A DNA stretch of 64,000 bases from Ceriagrion tenellum (GCA_963169105.1 OY720643.1:83621696-83685695), one strand, 5' to 3'. Numbered from the stretch's first letter, positions 1 through 11,709 are shown. Made by a program: numbers and translations. Notes: generated by a model from the letters alone, not told the origin.

Positions 1-893
1 CTTCTTTCAAGATGATTTTTTCATTGCACTAGAGAGCGCGGTATCCATCCAGCACTGACTCTTGAGTAAGTAGCCCTGAATGAGAACGCTCGAGTGTTGA
101 TCTTTCATGTCGCGGGCCTTTGAGATACCGAGGTTTCCGGGAAACCTTGATCCCTCAAGTGCTTTTGAGTTGGAGCGTGGCGGCCCTCTTCATGTCCGTC
201 ACGGGAGGCGATAACCACTTAGACGCACCATTTCAGCCAGTGCATTTGCCTTGATGTCGCCGGCAGACTTCTGTCCCGCTTCTCCCTTTCGTTTGAGGCT
301 TTTTCATTGCTACTCTGGACGGCAACTTCATCCAAGAGACGTAAAACTTGGTGGTGCTTAACGTAAACTTCCCTATCATGGCCCGGATGAGATTTAATGT
401 ATAAACGTGCGTAAGAGCTGTATTGTAACGTCCTTGATTACGTCTAGCATGAAGCTTAGTGTAAATGAAAATGCTCTATTAATGGGGCTGTATACCACGG
501 CCGAAAACACCTACGTAAATGTCTGCGCACTTTCCTTCTACGACTTAGTTTGGCTACTTTAGGTAAATCTGTTTTAATAGTACTCCATAGGGTTTGCATA
601 GGGGGTAAAGATTATTATTTAGAACTAGCGGAAGGTACCCAGTAAAATTCAACGGGTGTGAAAAACATTCAATTTATTTTATAAGAAAACCACAAAGCCT
701 GAAGAATACTGTCAGCGTGGTCATTTTGAGGAGTTCGTAACCTATCTTGAAGGACACTTGGACTGTGGGCCCGATTTTCTTTCTACGTGCTATCATGGGC
801 CTGCAGGAAAACGTGACATTTAAATGACAGAGGCGTCTAAATCTCTAGTTGCCAGGGAATTTAGCTATTGTTGAGTTCAGAGAAATATGTGAG
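1..893. other. No gene recognised
   Basis: Mixed-composition DNA without a convincing open frame, tRNA or repeat. The only local structure noticed is a short perfect palindrome of two 8-base arms near 131-147. Confidence 0.5.
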
Positions 894-937
894 ATTTTTC
901 AGCTAAAAACATGAAATTTTTCAGCTAAAAACATGAA
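894..937. repeat. Two-copy 22 bp tandem repeat
   Basis: The 22-base unit at 894-915 is repeated without change at 916-937. It is a simple local duplication with no coding potential and no sign of being part of a larger array. Confidence 0.85.
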
Positions 938-1084
938 TTTCAGACAAATACGAAACGTACAAGATAATAGATTGAAGGAATGATAATTTTCATTTGTTCA
1001 GCCATCCGATAAAAAAATCCCAGCCCTCTATGTTGAGGGAAAGTACTTTTAAATAGCAAAAAATTAAATCACTGCACCGTACCC

Positions 1085-1290
1085 AATGCTTAACATGCAC
1101 ACTCAGGGGAGCCTTTGGTGGTCTTTGTGGGCTCTGAGGAGTTTTTACAATTGCCTACTTAACGACCAGATATATTTTCTATCCACAGGCCAAATTTCAG
1201 TATAATCGGTTGAGTAGTTTTTGCGTTATGGAGCCACATACAGACAGACAACACCATTGCATTTTTATATATTAGTAAGGATAATTGTCG
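1085..1290 (+). mobile_element. LINE 3' end (RTE-like tail)
   Basis: The segment around 1190-1285 has the wording of a common arthropod LINE 3' end: a 'AATCGGTTGAGTAGTTTTTG' stretch, a CAGACAGACA run, then TTTTTATATATTAGTAAGG. No reverse transcriptase sequence remains upstream, so this is a strongly 5'-truncated copy. The clade (RTE-like) is inferred from resemblance only. Confidence 0.5.
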
Positions 1291-2089
1291 ATACATTTCG
1301 TTTTTTGTTTATTAGAAGAGTATTTCAACTGCGGAAGAAACGAATATTTGTCGAAAAACGGTGATTGCCATAACATATAACGTATATTTCTCATATTATT
1401 TTCGTTTATTGCAAATAAAAATTTTCATTTCTAAGGAGGATCATCAAGATGTTAAAAATTGTATATTATAGCGTCACTGTGAACATTCTCCTGAACCCAT
1501 TGTTCACTGTGCCATCAGTGTGGCTGTTGTGCGGGTTGGTAATGGAGAGGATGACGAAGACATCTGGAGGGACGCAGTAGAGACCAAGATTAAATGACCG
1601 TTAAATGCCTAGGTAAACTGCCCCAATAACTACTGTTTTCCTGTGAGCTAAACTTGAAAGTTCTGCAGTTTTCCGTATTCAGGTCAGGATTAGAGGTTTG
1701 GTGTCAAGAGTAGAGCTTCGAATGTGAATTATGTCATGAACAAATTGAAGTAGTCAATCCATACCATGGCTTTCCTGAAATGAAATTACTTATTTGCTGT
1801 GATGACTCATCGGCGGTAAGGGAGGAGAATGGACGAGAGTAAAAATGATACATGCTCAAAGAGCCCAGAAAAGGACCCGGTCTGAATTCATGGCATTGAG
1901 AATATCAGACGTATGCAATCGAGTGATATTCTTAAGTTTCCGAAACTATTTTTAAAAATTAAATTTGAATAAAGAATACCTAAAAATAATTTAGACGTAG
2001 ATATCCTTTTAAAGGCACAAGGATGCAAAATATAAAAAAAATACAGCATTTTCCCAAAAAGTAAATTTTTAAATCATGCATATTTAAAA
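1291..2089. other. No gene recognised
   Basis: AT-rich DNA with many stops in all frames. No repeat partner was noticed elsewhere in the window. Confidence 0.45.
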
Positions 2090-2655
2090 AAAAATGCCGT
2101 GTACAAAAGTGTACTTCTTCCCACTTTGCTACATGGTAGAGAAACATGGGTATGTCAGGATAGACATAAGAGTAGACTAAACGCCGTGGGTATGAGTTAT
2201 CTGAGGAGTATTTGTGGCAAAAGTAGGATGGATAGGGTCAGGAATGAGTGGGTCATGAATGAATGTGGGTTAAATGTTCCAGTAATGGACGTGTATAAAG
2301 GAGTGTGCTTCGTTTGGCCATGTTGAGAGAAGGGATGAGAGTAGAATAACCAAACAGATATATGAGAGTAGAATGAATGGTGTGAGAGGTAGAGGTAGGC
2401 CGAGAAAGTTGTGGTTGAATGTGGTTGAGGAAATTCTTAGGAGGAGGAATATTAGGAGTCTTAAAAACAGGAGGGCGTGTATGAAACAGTGTATGGGGGT
2501 AAATGAGGCAAAAGAGGTTTGCAAGGATAGGTCAGAATGGAGGAAATTATTGAAGCAGAGCTAGGTGTACAATTATGTATCTACGAGTGAAACATTTTGA
2601 CTGTGCCTAACCCGGAAGGGAACGGCGTGATGGGTATGTAAGTATGTATGCATAT
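2090..2655 (+). pseudogene. LINE reverse transcriptase C-terminal relic, copy 1
   Basis: This is a decayed copy of the C-terminal end of a non-LTR retrotransposon ORF2. The first part (2099-2326) reads through LPTLLHGRETWVCQ and YLRSICGKSRMDRVRNEWV. The frame then breaks, and 2373-2564 continues with GVRGRGRPRKLWLNVVEEIL and ends KDRSEWRKLL. These are typical of the region after the RT domain, where a basic GRGRPR motif precedes a W-rich end. After the stop come the conserved words 'gactgtgcctaacccggaag' and a TATG/TGTA-type simple tail near 2630-2655. A second copy at 57935-58440 has the same order, frame breaks and tail. The RT catalytic YADD box is absent because the copy is 5'-truncated. 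It is non-functional. Confidence 0.8.
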
Positions 2656-3699
2656 TAAAATTGGTCACTATATGTGAAAAGCTGTTAGATTTTAGAGAAA
2701 TTGCTTAAAAGGAATGCTAATATTAATAATATCTTGATGTACTATCTGTTTTTTATGATTACAATGCTAAAACTGTCAAACTGTGATATGTACGGAAAAG
2801 ACCTTCTGCTACTGTTTAAGTTCGCGGTTACGACGAACAGTGTTTATAGGCTATGACGTGTACTCTTTGGGAATTTTATAGGCTTTTACTTGGTAAACTT
2901 TGGTTGCTAATCCTATCTCAATGTGAAAAATTTCAGACTTTAAACTACTGCCCACGAGAAAGTATTGGCGTTGATATTAGGAAACTATATAAAAGTTACA
3001 ATTCCTTTATACTGTTAAATGAAAAGAGCATTAGCTAAAGATAGCAATTTTATGGGTAGCAATTATAGTGACGTTGTTTTGTGACATTCGCAGCTCAAGT
3101 AATGGCAGGGCGTGGTGTCTGAAACCGCTCAGAATGATTCCTAGTACGTTTTTAAGGAGTCATGTGGTACAACAACCGATGGTAGAGATTTTGTTATGTG
3201 TTAACCACTCGGATGGATAAATTAAGTGCTGATATATGGTCCGCTGTGCTTTCAATCGCGATATTATACTGCATTAACAATATTCCCGGAGAGAAATTCA
3301 TTCATGCGCACGATGGAAGGGGTTGTATTTAAAATCATAATGAGTTTAATTAATATTGTCATGGGTAAGATAAATTCGATATATCTCGTCTTATTTATTA
3401 AGTGCTGAAAGTGTGACAGTTTTGCTTGTACTTGTCGTTGGTATATATTACAGTAAAACATACAAGTATGTATGAAGTATGGAGCATTTTAACGGAGTAA
3501 CATTAGTAGTCTTAACAGTACAAGTAAGAGTCACCATGTTCAATTGGTAGTGTGGCGTAATTCCACACGAAAGGTTAAAAAGAAATACAATTAAAAAATA
3601 CAATTTAAATATATTCTGAAAAATTCACATACAGGAAGTAAATATAAAACAAAAGGCACTTGATAAGAGTCGGAAGGACCACCATTCAAGGTACAATTC
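2656..3699. other. No gene recognised
   Basis: AT-rich single-copy-looking DNA. Open frames are under about 65 codons and show no recognisable motif. Confidence 0.45.
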
Positions 3700-4215
3700 A
3701 AGGCGAAGTGGCTAGAAGCGTGCAGGCGAGGCGTGGAGTCTGCTGAGGCGTGCAACGGGCGTGCAAGCGAGTAGAGGCGTGCCTGCATACTAGCAGGTAG
3801 GAGTGGGGTGTAACGCCACGCTCCTTTCTATAAGTTATTGGTTGTTTTTTATGGGTTTTAAGTGTTTTACAAGTTTATTGTTTATTTTGCGTGCTTTGTT
3901 TTATCTTATTTCTTGTTTTTATGTTTTGATGTTTAATTTCTTTATTATGTATGGTCGTTATTGGTTGAGAGGGAGTTGTTTAAGTTTGCAGAGGGGGATT
4001 GTTGTAGTGGAGAGGAGAAGAGAGAGATGTATAAAAAGTACGGTAAATAAAGCGCTACCAAAGAAAACTCAAAGGCGTTACACGGGGTAGCAAAGGCGTG
4101 CAGTGGCATGCTAGTTGGTAGAAGAGTGGAACAGGCGTACAAGCGAGTGAAGGCGTGGCGGGTAGAAAGATGTGCAGCGGCGTGGCGTGGCAAGTCAAGC
4201 CGGTACAAGAGAGAA
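3700..4215. repeat. Degenerate GGCGTG-rich repeats flanking a T-rich stretch
   Basis: Two G-rich patches (about 3715-3795 and 4075-4200) share words such as GGCGTGCAAGCGAGT and GGCGTACAAGCGAGT. They are separated by a very T-rich segment (about 3830-3960). They look like a degenerate minisatellite or an old duplication split by an insertion. The short open frames here follow the base composition and are not convincing genes. Confidence 0.45.
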
Positions 4216-5763
4216 GAGTTCCACCGCCGTTCACAGTGCAGGAAAAGGAGACAGATTCGCAGCCGACCGTAGTTAAGGTAAGAGAAAGATGCTTGCCGTG
4301 TCTCCGTATCCTTCCAAGTGAGTGAAGGAAAGGGAGAGAGGGGTGGAGGAGAGACAGCTCCACCGACGACAACACAGAAACAAACAAAATAAAAGAGGAA
4401 TTAATTTCGGCGCCAAGACTGAACAGCAAGAGTTAAGAAAGACAGGAAGTCGTGAAAAAGTTGGCTAAAATCTAACCTGGCTCGAATATTTTAGGTAACA
4501 TTCTCATGGGTTTATAGTTTTGTTAGACTGGTAGAATTCAACTAGTACCAAAGCAATGTCCTCTCTTCGTAGAATGGCTTCTAGAAGAACAAGGAAAAGT
4601 TGCATTTCTCGGAGAGCTACGCTTTACTCTTGAAAATTAATGCCTTTGAGAAAGATAATACCAGGAGAAACCCAGGCAGCTTCACGGTCCCGTTATGTTG
4701 AAATTTTCCTCTCCTCATCTAAACAGGATCTTTCTGGAAATTGCTCGGAGAGGGCACAGCGTAGTTGATCTCATATCTTAATACCCCATAGCTTCTGAAC
4801 GAAAGAGAAATATTGTTTGACATTTCAGTCTCACTTCCTCCTGCGATAGCACAAAAGATCCCGTAACGCAATCTCCCATTGAAGAACTTGTCTGAGTCAC
4901 CGAGCTCAACTGGTGATGAGTTCAATAATGTGAGGAAGTGTTCTATGAGATCACAAGTTTCGACGTTATATGATTTGTATATGACGATTAATCTATATAT
5001 TTATCAATAAACTTTCCTAGCGCATTATGTCTGAACATGGGTAAATTACCGTTATTTTTATTGGAGATAAATAAAGGTAGTTCGAGCGAAGTATCATTTC
5101 ACCTTAAAATCAACGATTTCAGTCTCATTCTATTGAAAAACGAGTAAATGGGTGCTTTCAATTTTCAAGCAGGGGGGAGGGAGTATTATATGATGATACT
5201 CTTTAAATAAGGAAAAAAAATGAAAGCTCTCAAGTCTGCGTGCTACATGCAAGCAAAGAAAAGTATAATTCTCGAAAATGAAATACGCGCCTCATGAGGT
5301 ATGGATACCAGACAGTTCTTGTACAAACTTATATTGTATGTCATCTGGTTATTAACGACTTTTCAAATATCATTATATCACGAACGTGAAACCACTGGAA
5401 GATCATCATAACCTCATTTGACGGCATATAAGACGCTCTTCTACGTTAGATAATTCATTTCAGTACAGCCTACCAAATAAGAGCACACATGAAGAATTTT
5501 ACCATATAAATTAGATCAGAATCGAGATTTTTAATATATTAATTTTCATATTCAACTTTTCTCATCCAATCTTCTATATGGACTGCATGTTTTCTTAATG
5601 AAAACTACAATATCATGAAGCTTGGTTGTTTGAAATTGGCTATCAAAGCTACGGCAGAGGTTAGGAAAAAGTTGAAGATATTATACGCAGTAGTTAGCAG
5701 CGCAAAAAATAGTAAAAAGAAGACTAAATAACATGCACTTAGTGTACCTAACTCATATATGTA
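4216..5763. other. No gene recognised
   Basis: No supported gene. A splice-donor-like AAGGTAAGAG near 4273 has no supporting exon. A fragment near 5075-5125 resembles the repeat at 63595-63650 (GTAGTTCGAGCGAAGTATC versus GTTTGAGCGAAATATCATTT). Confidence 0.4.
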
Positions 5764-6335
5764 AATCTATCGATTGCAATAACTCGAATCATAATCAATT
5801 TTTTTAACTTTTATACAATAGCGAGACATAAATCTGACCCTCCCCTGAAACTGGCCCGCCTCGCTGAGTTCCAAACTTCGAATCGACACTCGGCCCGGCG
5901 ACAATGGAGAAATATATCCATAGCAACGAAAGTGAAAAAAATTCTAAAATCCTAAATGAATGTTTAAAAATATCAGTTTTTCGGTAGGTAGGGAAGAATC
6001 GATTGCAAGAATAAGATTTTGCAAACATTCAGCCGCATATAAGTGAGAGAATCAGTCTTGTAGCTCGATTATTTCATATTTTAATGAACGGAAGAGAAAA
6101 GGTCCACACTAAAATTTTTTCATTTTTTCCATATCATCCCATGTAAAGCTATCGATTGCAATAAATCGAAGCCTAATCGACTTGTTTATTTATTTCCATT
6201 GTTTCCCAACTCGACACATGATTCCAACTCTACCCTGAAAATTTCACCCACCTAGCTCGTTTAGAAATGCCCCAGGAGTTTTTATGAGTCAGTCAGTCAG
6301 TCAGTTTTGTAGCTTTATATATATTAACGAGTAAA
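5764..6335 (+). repeat. Two adjacent copies of a LINE 3'-end-like repeat
   Basis: Copy 1 (about 5764-6080) and copy 2 (about 6148-6335) share 'CTATCGATTGCAATAA', a TAATCRA stretch, CCCTGAAA..GGCC/CACCC..CTCG and a terminal AGTCAGTC..TTGTAGCT segment. Copy 2 ends in a clean (AGTC)n run at about 6291-6304 followed by TTTATATATATTAA. The tail style resembles RTE-type LINE 3' ends. Copy 1 is more decayed. Confidence 0.6.
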
Positions 6336-6398
6336 TAATTAATTAATAATAATATCTCGCCCCTTCAAAGATACCATAACATCAACCCCTTACCGAAC
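6336..6398 (+). repeat. Left part of a dispersed repeat, split by a PLE insertion
   Basis: The bases ending CCCCTTACCGAAC (6386-6398) match the uninterrupted repeat at 63660-63705, which reads CTCCTTACCACAG. The repeat resumes at about 6952 with CTTACCGGAAC. This places an insertion between the two halves. Confidence 0.6.
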
Positions 6399-6494
6399 TA
6401 ATTTTTCTTTCAACAGATTCAGGCGAGATATCGTGGAAGTTCGTCATATTAAAACAGAAACAACAATTGCACTAATCCACAAGGTATTTTCATG

Positions 6495-6535
6495 TGTACG
6501 ACGCGTTTCAGCTCACAGAGCCATCATCAGGTACA
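6495..6535 (-). ncRNA. Hammerhead ribozyme-like motif, minus strand
   Basis: On the minus strand: CTGATGA, T, a GGCTC/GAGCT hairpin, then GAAAC and GCGT. Stem I can form between GTAC upstream and GTAC downstream, extended by CATGT/ACATG with a CTT bulge. The core bases are intact. Cleavage would be expected after the UC that follows stem III. Activity is inferred. Confidence 0.7.
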
Positions 6536-6862
6536 AGACATTTGGTAGAGAGCACATCACATTTATATATTTTACAAGTTTGAGAAGGGGGGTGAGGAAC
6601 AAAAATAAGGTGGGGAAGTGGCGGGTAAACGGGGACCAAGGAAACAGGAAAAATCAAGGGTTGGAGGGGGAGTCCAGTGAATCCTGGGGGAATATAGGAA
6701 CGGGGAAGACCAGGGAAACAGAAATGTAAAAAGGGGGAAAAAGAATAATAAGGGGTCAGGGGAAGAAAAGCACCTTATTTCTGTTCCTCACCCCACCCCC
6801 ATCCTTCTCAAACTTGTTAAATGTATAAATGTGACGTGCTCTCTACCAAACATGTCTTGTAC

Positions 6863-6899
6863 CTGATTATGGCTCTGTGAGCTGAAACGCGTCGTACGC
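6863..6899 (+). ncRNA. Decayed hammerhead ribozyme-like motif
   Basis: Inverted partner of the 6495-6535 motif. The core reads CTGATTA instead of CTGATGA, so the conserved G8 is lost, and stem III has a CpG-type change. Probably inactive. Confidence 0.65.
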
Positions 6900-6962
6900 A
6901 TTAAAATACCTTGTGGAATTGTGCAATTGTTGTTTCTGTTTTAATTAAAGTCTTACCGGAAC

Positions 6963-7260
6963 TCTTTCCGAAATATTTGCCAAAAAATACCAGCCCTTTT
7001 GCATGGAAAATGGAACGTGTGTTCACTCCAGAGGGACACTATTTAAAAAAAAAGGAAAATATAACTTCTAGATCTCGTCAAAACACTGACAGCGTGTAGT
7101 TTGTATGTTTTCTCAACCAATCAATCAATAAAATCATACTATCGCCGTGGTAATTGTTTTCAGAATCACCGAAATCCTTCTGTAGTGAAGTAGTTGTAAA
7201 CGTACCGCGAGAAAAAAACGAGTCAAATTAAATACTTACAGGGATATTATTATTAGTTAA
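6963..7260 (+). repeat. Dispersed repeat, copy 1 (right part)
   Basis: Aligns by eye with about 63706-63995. Shared words include AATATTTGCCAAAAAATACC, GACAGCG..GTAGTT.GTATGTTTTCTCAA and ATCACCGAAATCCTTC versus ATCACAAAAACCTTCC. The function and class of this repeat are unknown. No open frame is conserved between the copies. Confidence 0.65.
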
Positions 7261-9026
7261 TCTATTAGATTTTTAGTCGTATAAAAGTATATTTTTACAC
7301 CATTATTAATGACATATTTAATTCATGCTTCCTACAGCTTCTAAAATTAGAACGTATAGTTCCAAATTGGTCTCCATTATGACTAGGGAACTATATCGCT
7401 CGAACTACCTTAACGCGAATTTCGTAATTAACGAAAGTCACCATAATTTTCCAGGACTTTCTAATTTTATGCAATGAATAGCTCATTTAGAATGCAAAAA
7501 GAAAAACAAAGTATAATTTAGGGATGAACAAAATTTAAACTATTACATTCCTAAATCAATGTATTAAAACTAATGATAGTCTTAAAAAAAAAACGCGGCA
7601 GGGCACGCGCAATTTGACTCCTTTTTGCCATTGTATGAGAGATTTTCGTTAAAACCGTTAAAAACGATAGCCCCATAAATATATGAGTACCAATCTTAAA
7701 AGTATTCCACAAATGAGTTTTGCGTGCCTTTACTTTTAATTAAGCCTGAATGAAATATATTTAGACTTGACTCAAAAGAATATGTTAGGAATGTATCAGT
7801 ATGAAACATGTCTGTAACTGATATAAATAATACCAAAACTGGCGTACTTTTTATGTGTTGTGGTAGGCTACGAATAAAAACCATGGTAATATACGAAAAT
7901 GACTGGTAATTTTCAGAATGGTTACTCTCCAATTGTGCCACACTTCCTAAACCTTAACCAATTAAAATTATGGTACTTTTTCCTCGCAAGTTATAACTCA
8001 AGAATGGGACATTCTTTGCATAATTAATTTTTTCATAGTCTCTCTAGCTTTAAGTCATTGTCAAGGAGCGGAATGCTCGTATAGAAGGGTACGGCGAAGA
8101 TGGGGGGAGGAGACCACCACAGGCAACGCATTAAACATGACGGAATAATATCGCAGAAAACGAGAAGGTAGGAGCAGCGCATTTGACAGCAATGTTTACG
8201 TTCCATATTAATTTTGATGCAAATATGGAGACATGGCCCCCAGCTGAATGGAGTAACATAAGTGAACAATCACAGTTGGAGTCGTATAAAATATAAATTT
8301 GGTTGGGATAATAGATTGAAAATGTTGAATTTGGAAATTTTATAAACTTGGAAACCCTGATAGTCAAACAGGAAGACTAATATTCTCCCTCGTCTTAACC
8401 AGTTTCAAGAGAAGGATTTGTGCAATGCTTTGGGAGTTCTGCCCTATTTTCCATCATCCTTTGCTCCTAAATCAATGTGTATATGTGCATCATTGTTCTC
8501 CATCCTCCCTACCTACTCTCTGAATCTTAAGCATTTCATGTTAACCTACTTATCAAACTCTGACAGCGAAGATGAACTCAGGTCTTGGTGACTGACTCAA
8601 CTGTCCATTAAAGCGATGAAAGAAAATCCAGTTTTGACTGAGATTTACTTCTTGACTCCTTTGGAAACAGATATCATGATAGATTTCTCTGATCAAGAAA
8701 CGGTAGCATTTTGTGGGGGAAGGGGAGGATTGCTAGTTTCCGAGGATCATGGGATATGATATACCATTTGATTGCCATTATATTTATTTTCTCTGGAACT
8801 ACGTTTCACTACTCTGGAACTACGGTCATTCACCCTCCTTAATTCAACATTAGAAACGCAATTGTACAGTGGTTCTATGGACACACGAATGAGAAAATAT
8901 AGTGCGAGTTTACTAAAATTTTCCACACTTTCAATATTTTAAGGATGACCGGATTTGGCTTTCTTTCTTCATCATCTGAGTTCTAAACATAAGTCAGCAC
9001 AGAAGGCGATAGCCTTAGCATTTAGA
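7261..9026. other. No gene recognised
   Basis: AT-rich DNA. A 13-base word (CTCTGGAACTACG) occurs twice 21 bp apart at 8791 and 8812. Nothing else stands out. Confidence 0.45.
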
Positions 9027-9064
9027 ACAATGATGATGATGTGAAAACATCAAAACCAGTTAGT
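9027..9064 (+). ncRNA. Possible decayed hammerhead-like motif
   Basis: ATGATGA, T, then GATGT/ACATC closed by GAAA, followed by AAAAC where GAAAC is expected, then CAGTTA. The layout matches the other motifs in this window, but two key core bases are changed and no pLTR arm was recognised around it. Confidence 0.3.
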
Positions 9065-9992
9065 CATTTTTTAAATAAGGTGAGGAAAATTACCTAGTTA
9101 TTATTGATTAAATAGTTGAAATTTTAATCCTTGACAAGTAATGTTCCAGGTTCTGTAGTGTAAGTATTAATTCATATTTTTGAAATCAAATTCAGTTCCC
9201 AACAGCATTAGGTAGTTGAAGCCAATCTCTTAGACTGACGTCGCCGCAGACTAATCTCTTAATCTCCTTTGAATCAGGGTAGATCCAATAATACCCTGAT
9301 ACCTTTGTTTTCATTTAAAACCAAGGAGATTATGGGTGGGAAATGTGAATGATCATGTATGATCCCAAATGTTGGTAGTTTTGACTCTTTGGCATCAACA
9401 AGGGAGATCAAATAGTCATTTCAATAGTGGTTGCAGGAGAGTAAAAGAGTCAAAATAAAAAAATAACCTCAAGATATAGTGAATGGCCTAGTACTACGTT
9501 TTTTAATTTCATGGCCACGATATAATTCATTTTTATCATTCGCATGAGTTGTATTATAGCGGTATCATGGGAGATAGGTGTAGATATCATTGATAAAATA
9601 CTGCTTTAAACAAAGGAAAATATTTAAAAAGAAAATCTACGGAAACTAAATTGCATTTAAAGCAAATTCATTTAGTCCGTAGGATTGCTACGTCTGAATC
9701 GGCTTGCCTACTCGATTCATTCTTTGAGCTCAAATTAACCCGACGTCCTAAGCATCTCTACTTAGATGCGATTCGTGTGGCATGGAACTTGTTTGAAGTC
9801 CAAATTGTTGTATTTAATTTTTGTTGAAGGTATTTATTGATTGATGTCAGCTTTCACAGCGTTTTTGACTGTCTAAAAATATTTTATTTGTGATAAAGAA
9901 CTTAGAGAAATCAATCAGTAATATATTTTCCATCATTGCCTATGACTCTCCTCCATCCTTGCAATTATACCCTCAATAGTGGGGGGGGGGTA
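9065..9992. other. No gene recognised
   Basis: AT-rich DNA ending in a G10 run near 9981-9990, just before the SINE. Confidence 0.45.
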
Positions 9993-10165
9993 AAGTCCTC
10001 GCCAGCCCAAAGGTTCGCCTGCTAACCCGACGGTTCGCGAGTTCGAATCCCGCCTGGGTAGAATAGTCACTGCTCAGGACATAGGTCTATGTGTTCGTCA
10101 AATGAGTAAATTGTAAGAGACGACCGTACATGCCTAAATTCGCTCATAATAAAGACAAATTATTA
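9993..10165 (+). mobile_element. tRNA-derived SINE
   Basis: The head contains GAGTTCGAATCCCGCC (about 10030-10045), a good Pol III B box as found in the T arm of tRNA, preceded by GGTTCGCCTGCTAACCCG. A non-tRNA body follows and ends in AATAAAGACAAATTATTATC-like AT-rich sequence. The phrase CCCGCCTGGGT is shared with the SINE at 60.4 kb. The A box is poor and the structure is not that of an intact tRNA. Confidence 0.6.
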
Positions 10166-10229
10166 TCATTATTATACCGCTGTAGAAATCTTCTGGTATT
10201 GAGCGGAAATAGAAAGGCATTCAGTGATG

Positions 10230-10420
10230 GTTTTTTTTGGAATAGCCCGCGTCAAATTTTAAAAAAGCCAACGTTTCTTCTCCTTTGCCGGAGACCTCGT
10301 CAGGGCTGAATGACCTAATTGCCTTTATTGTGCATCAATTTATATCGTCACGGTGGTGCAAGAGGGGGAGAGGGTGGGTGTTGGTGGAGAATCTTCTGGA
10401 CGTCGCTCTTCTTTCTAGAA
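10230..10420 (-). mobile_element. Solo PLE terminal repeat fragment
   Basis: A single minus-strand hammerhead-like motif (10266-10307) is preceded on that strand by a TATAAATTGATGC stretch and a C/T-rich segment, as in the pLTRs of PLE-A and PLE-C. No inverted partner or coding sequence was seen, so the ends are uncertain. Confidence 0.5.
10266..10307 (-). ncRNA. Hammerhead ribozyme-like motif, minus strand
   Basis: On the minus strand: AGCC, CTGACGA, G, stem TCTCC/GGAGA with loop GGCAAA, GAAAC, GTT, GGCT. AGCC and GGCT form stem I. One base next to GAAA (A where C would close stem II) looks mutated. Confidence 0.6.
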
Positions 10421-10929
10421 ATTACTGGAAACCATGATTCGCTTATTTTTATCCCTGGTCTCTATTGAAATTCTTGTTGTGCTTTTTTATTTCTTATAGA
10501 AAGGCATTGTTGTAAAAAAACGTCATGAATTGTATTAACCTTTTATACGTGAAGATTAACTATATTTGCAGGATACATTTTTAAGGAGCGCAACTTCTTT
10601 TCCACTGATATAACAGATCCACAGATTGTCATCAGTGGAAGATGAAAGTTGTATTCTTTAGGTGTGGATTTGGGATACCATAAACTTCCCCGAAGTGAAG
10701 CCTGAAGATGTAGAGTGATATTTATAGACTTGTTATTCTATGCTATTATTCAGATTCCATGCATGCATCCCGCAAGACAGAGCATTATATGAAGTATAAG
10801 ACATCACAGCAAATAAATTGTTTGGTTTTATGATATTTTTACTACCAAATAACACAATGTAAAAGTTAAACCTTTCCATTTATGTGTAGGTACTTCATCA
10901 TACTACTTTGTTAGTGTAAAACATTGAGG
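10421..10929. other. No gene recognised
   Basis: AT-rich DNA. A short inverted pair (TTTCCACTGAT near 10597 and ATCAGTGGAAGA near 10632) is too small to interpret. Confidence 0.45.
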
Positions 10930-11195
10930 TGTGTGGAGTGGGCCCTTGCTATGCTCGCCAATGCCAGAAGCTGAATCCAGTCCGCCGTCTTCGTTGACCC
11001 TCATTTTTCTATGGAGCCTACAGGATAACGCACCAATTTTGCAATTTTACCATGTTTTACTCACTAACTTGCTTTTAATCAGGATGCACTTCTTAAATGT
11101 GGATTCTCTTTGCGTATTTTGTTTATTTATCTAAATTAAAGGTAATCGGCATTCCCGATAAAAACTATTGTAAAATAGAGTAAAATCTATATCAC
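10930..11195 (+). repeat. Dispersed ~270 bp repeat, copy A
   Basis: Matches 46545-46810 in the same orientation. Shared order: CTTGCTATG, GCCAATGC/CTCAATGC, GTCCGCC, GATGACGCACTAATTT-like, TTTTGTTTATTTAT-like, then CATTCCCG(G/A)TAA.AA and GTAAAAT..GAGTA. Both copies are also followed within 1 kb by the TTTCGGTTGTCAGGCT segment. Element class unknown. Confidence 0.6.
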
Positions 11196-11220
11196 TTATC
11201 TAAATCTATATCACTTATCT
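11183..11220. repeat. Two-copy 19 bp tandem repeat
   Basis: AAATCTATATCACTTATCT occurs exactly twice, at 11183-11201 and 11202-11220. Confidence 0.9.
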
Positions 11221-11709
11221 AAAAACTAAATCACAAGTAGGCAATATACAGGGTGTCCCATAATGTCACGCCACAGTGACACTGGAGCTAGGGCAGCCTA
11301 AGAGGAACCGAACCAGCCTAATATGACCTCAGTAAAAGTTGCACGGTTTTCGAGATATTGCCAAATTAAAGCTTTTTCAAAAATTTCACTTTTTTTATAT
11401 TTCTAGTCCCAGAAGTCAATTGAATAGCTCTCAATTTGGCTCTCTGATGGGGCTACTGCCACAAATTAACAAACAAAGTACTCTATCCATCCCATTTTTG
11501 AAAACCGATAGAGTTAGACAGGTATAGCGGCTTTCGCGTTTCTTTTGTTTGTTCGGACCCCATGACCCCCCCTCCCTCTCGGGCCTCTGTTCCAGGTAGA
11601 AGTCGGCACATGAGTCACAGTTGGAAGATTAAAAGAGCGGCCCTAATGAGAACGTTAAATTATCCGATTGAATTCTTTCGCCCATTCCGTCATGCTATTC
11701 ATAGCAAAG
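11221..11709. other. No gene; possible unclassified repeat end
   Basis: The stretch from 11249 (CAGGGTGTCCCATAATGTC) to about 11530 reads like a transposon-derived sequence of a style common in arthropod genomes. It has no partner in this window, so it is not called as a repeat. Confidence 0.3.

Larger units (their letters stand above)
6389..6962. mobile_element. Coding-less PLE fold-back insertion (inverted pLTRs)
   Basis: Inverted arms at about 6449-6612 and 6771-6944 are roughly 90 percent identical and enclose a purine-rich spacer of about 160 bp without coding sequence. Each arm carries a hammerhead-like core, on opposite strands. The insertion is bounded by CTTACCGAAC (6389-6398) and CTTACCGGAAC (6952-6962), probably target-site duplications. 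A 50 bp tail (6399-6448) with TCAGGCGAGATATCGTGGAA lies between the left duplication and the left arm. The uninterrupted repeat at 63.6-64.0 kb supports the reading as an insertion. PLE assignment is by analogy with PLE-C at 24.8-26.0 kb. Confidence 0.75.

Noticed and set aside
4055..4429. 124-codon minus-strand open frame
   Set aside because: Lies over GC-rich degenerate repeats; product is low-complexity Leu/Ser/Pro with no motif, start or splice support.
8791..8824. 13 bp word repeated 21 bp apart
   Set aside because: Too short to distinguish from a trivial local duplication.
11249..11530. CAGGGTGTCCCATAATGTC start of a transposon-like sequence
   Set aside because: Familiar in style, but there is no second copy, TIR or coding remnant in the window, so the class cannot be named.
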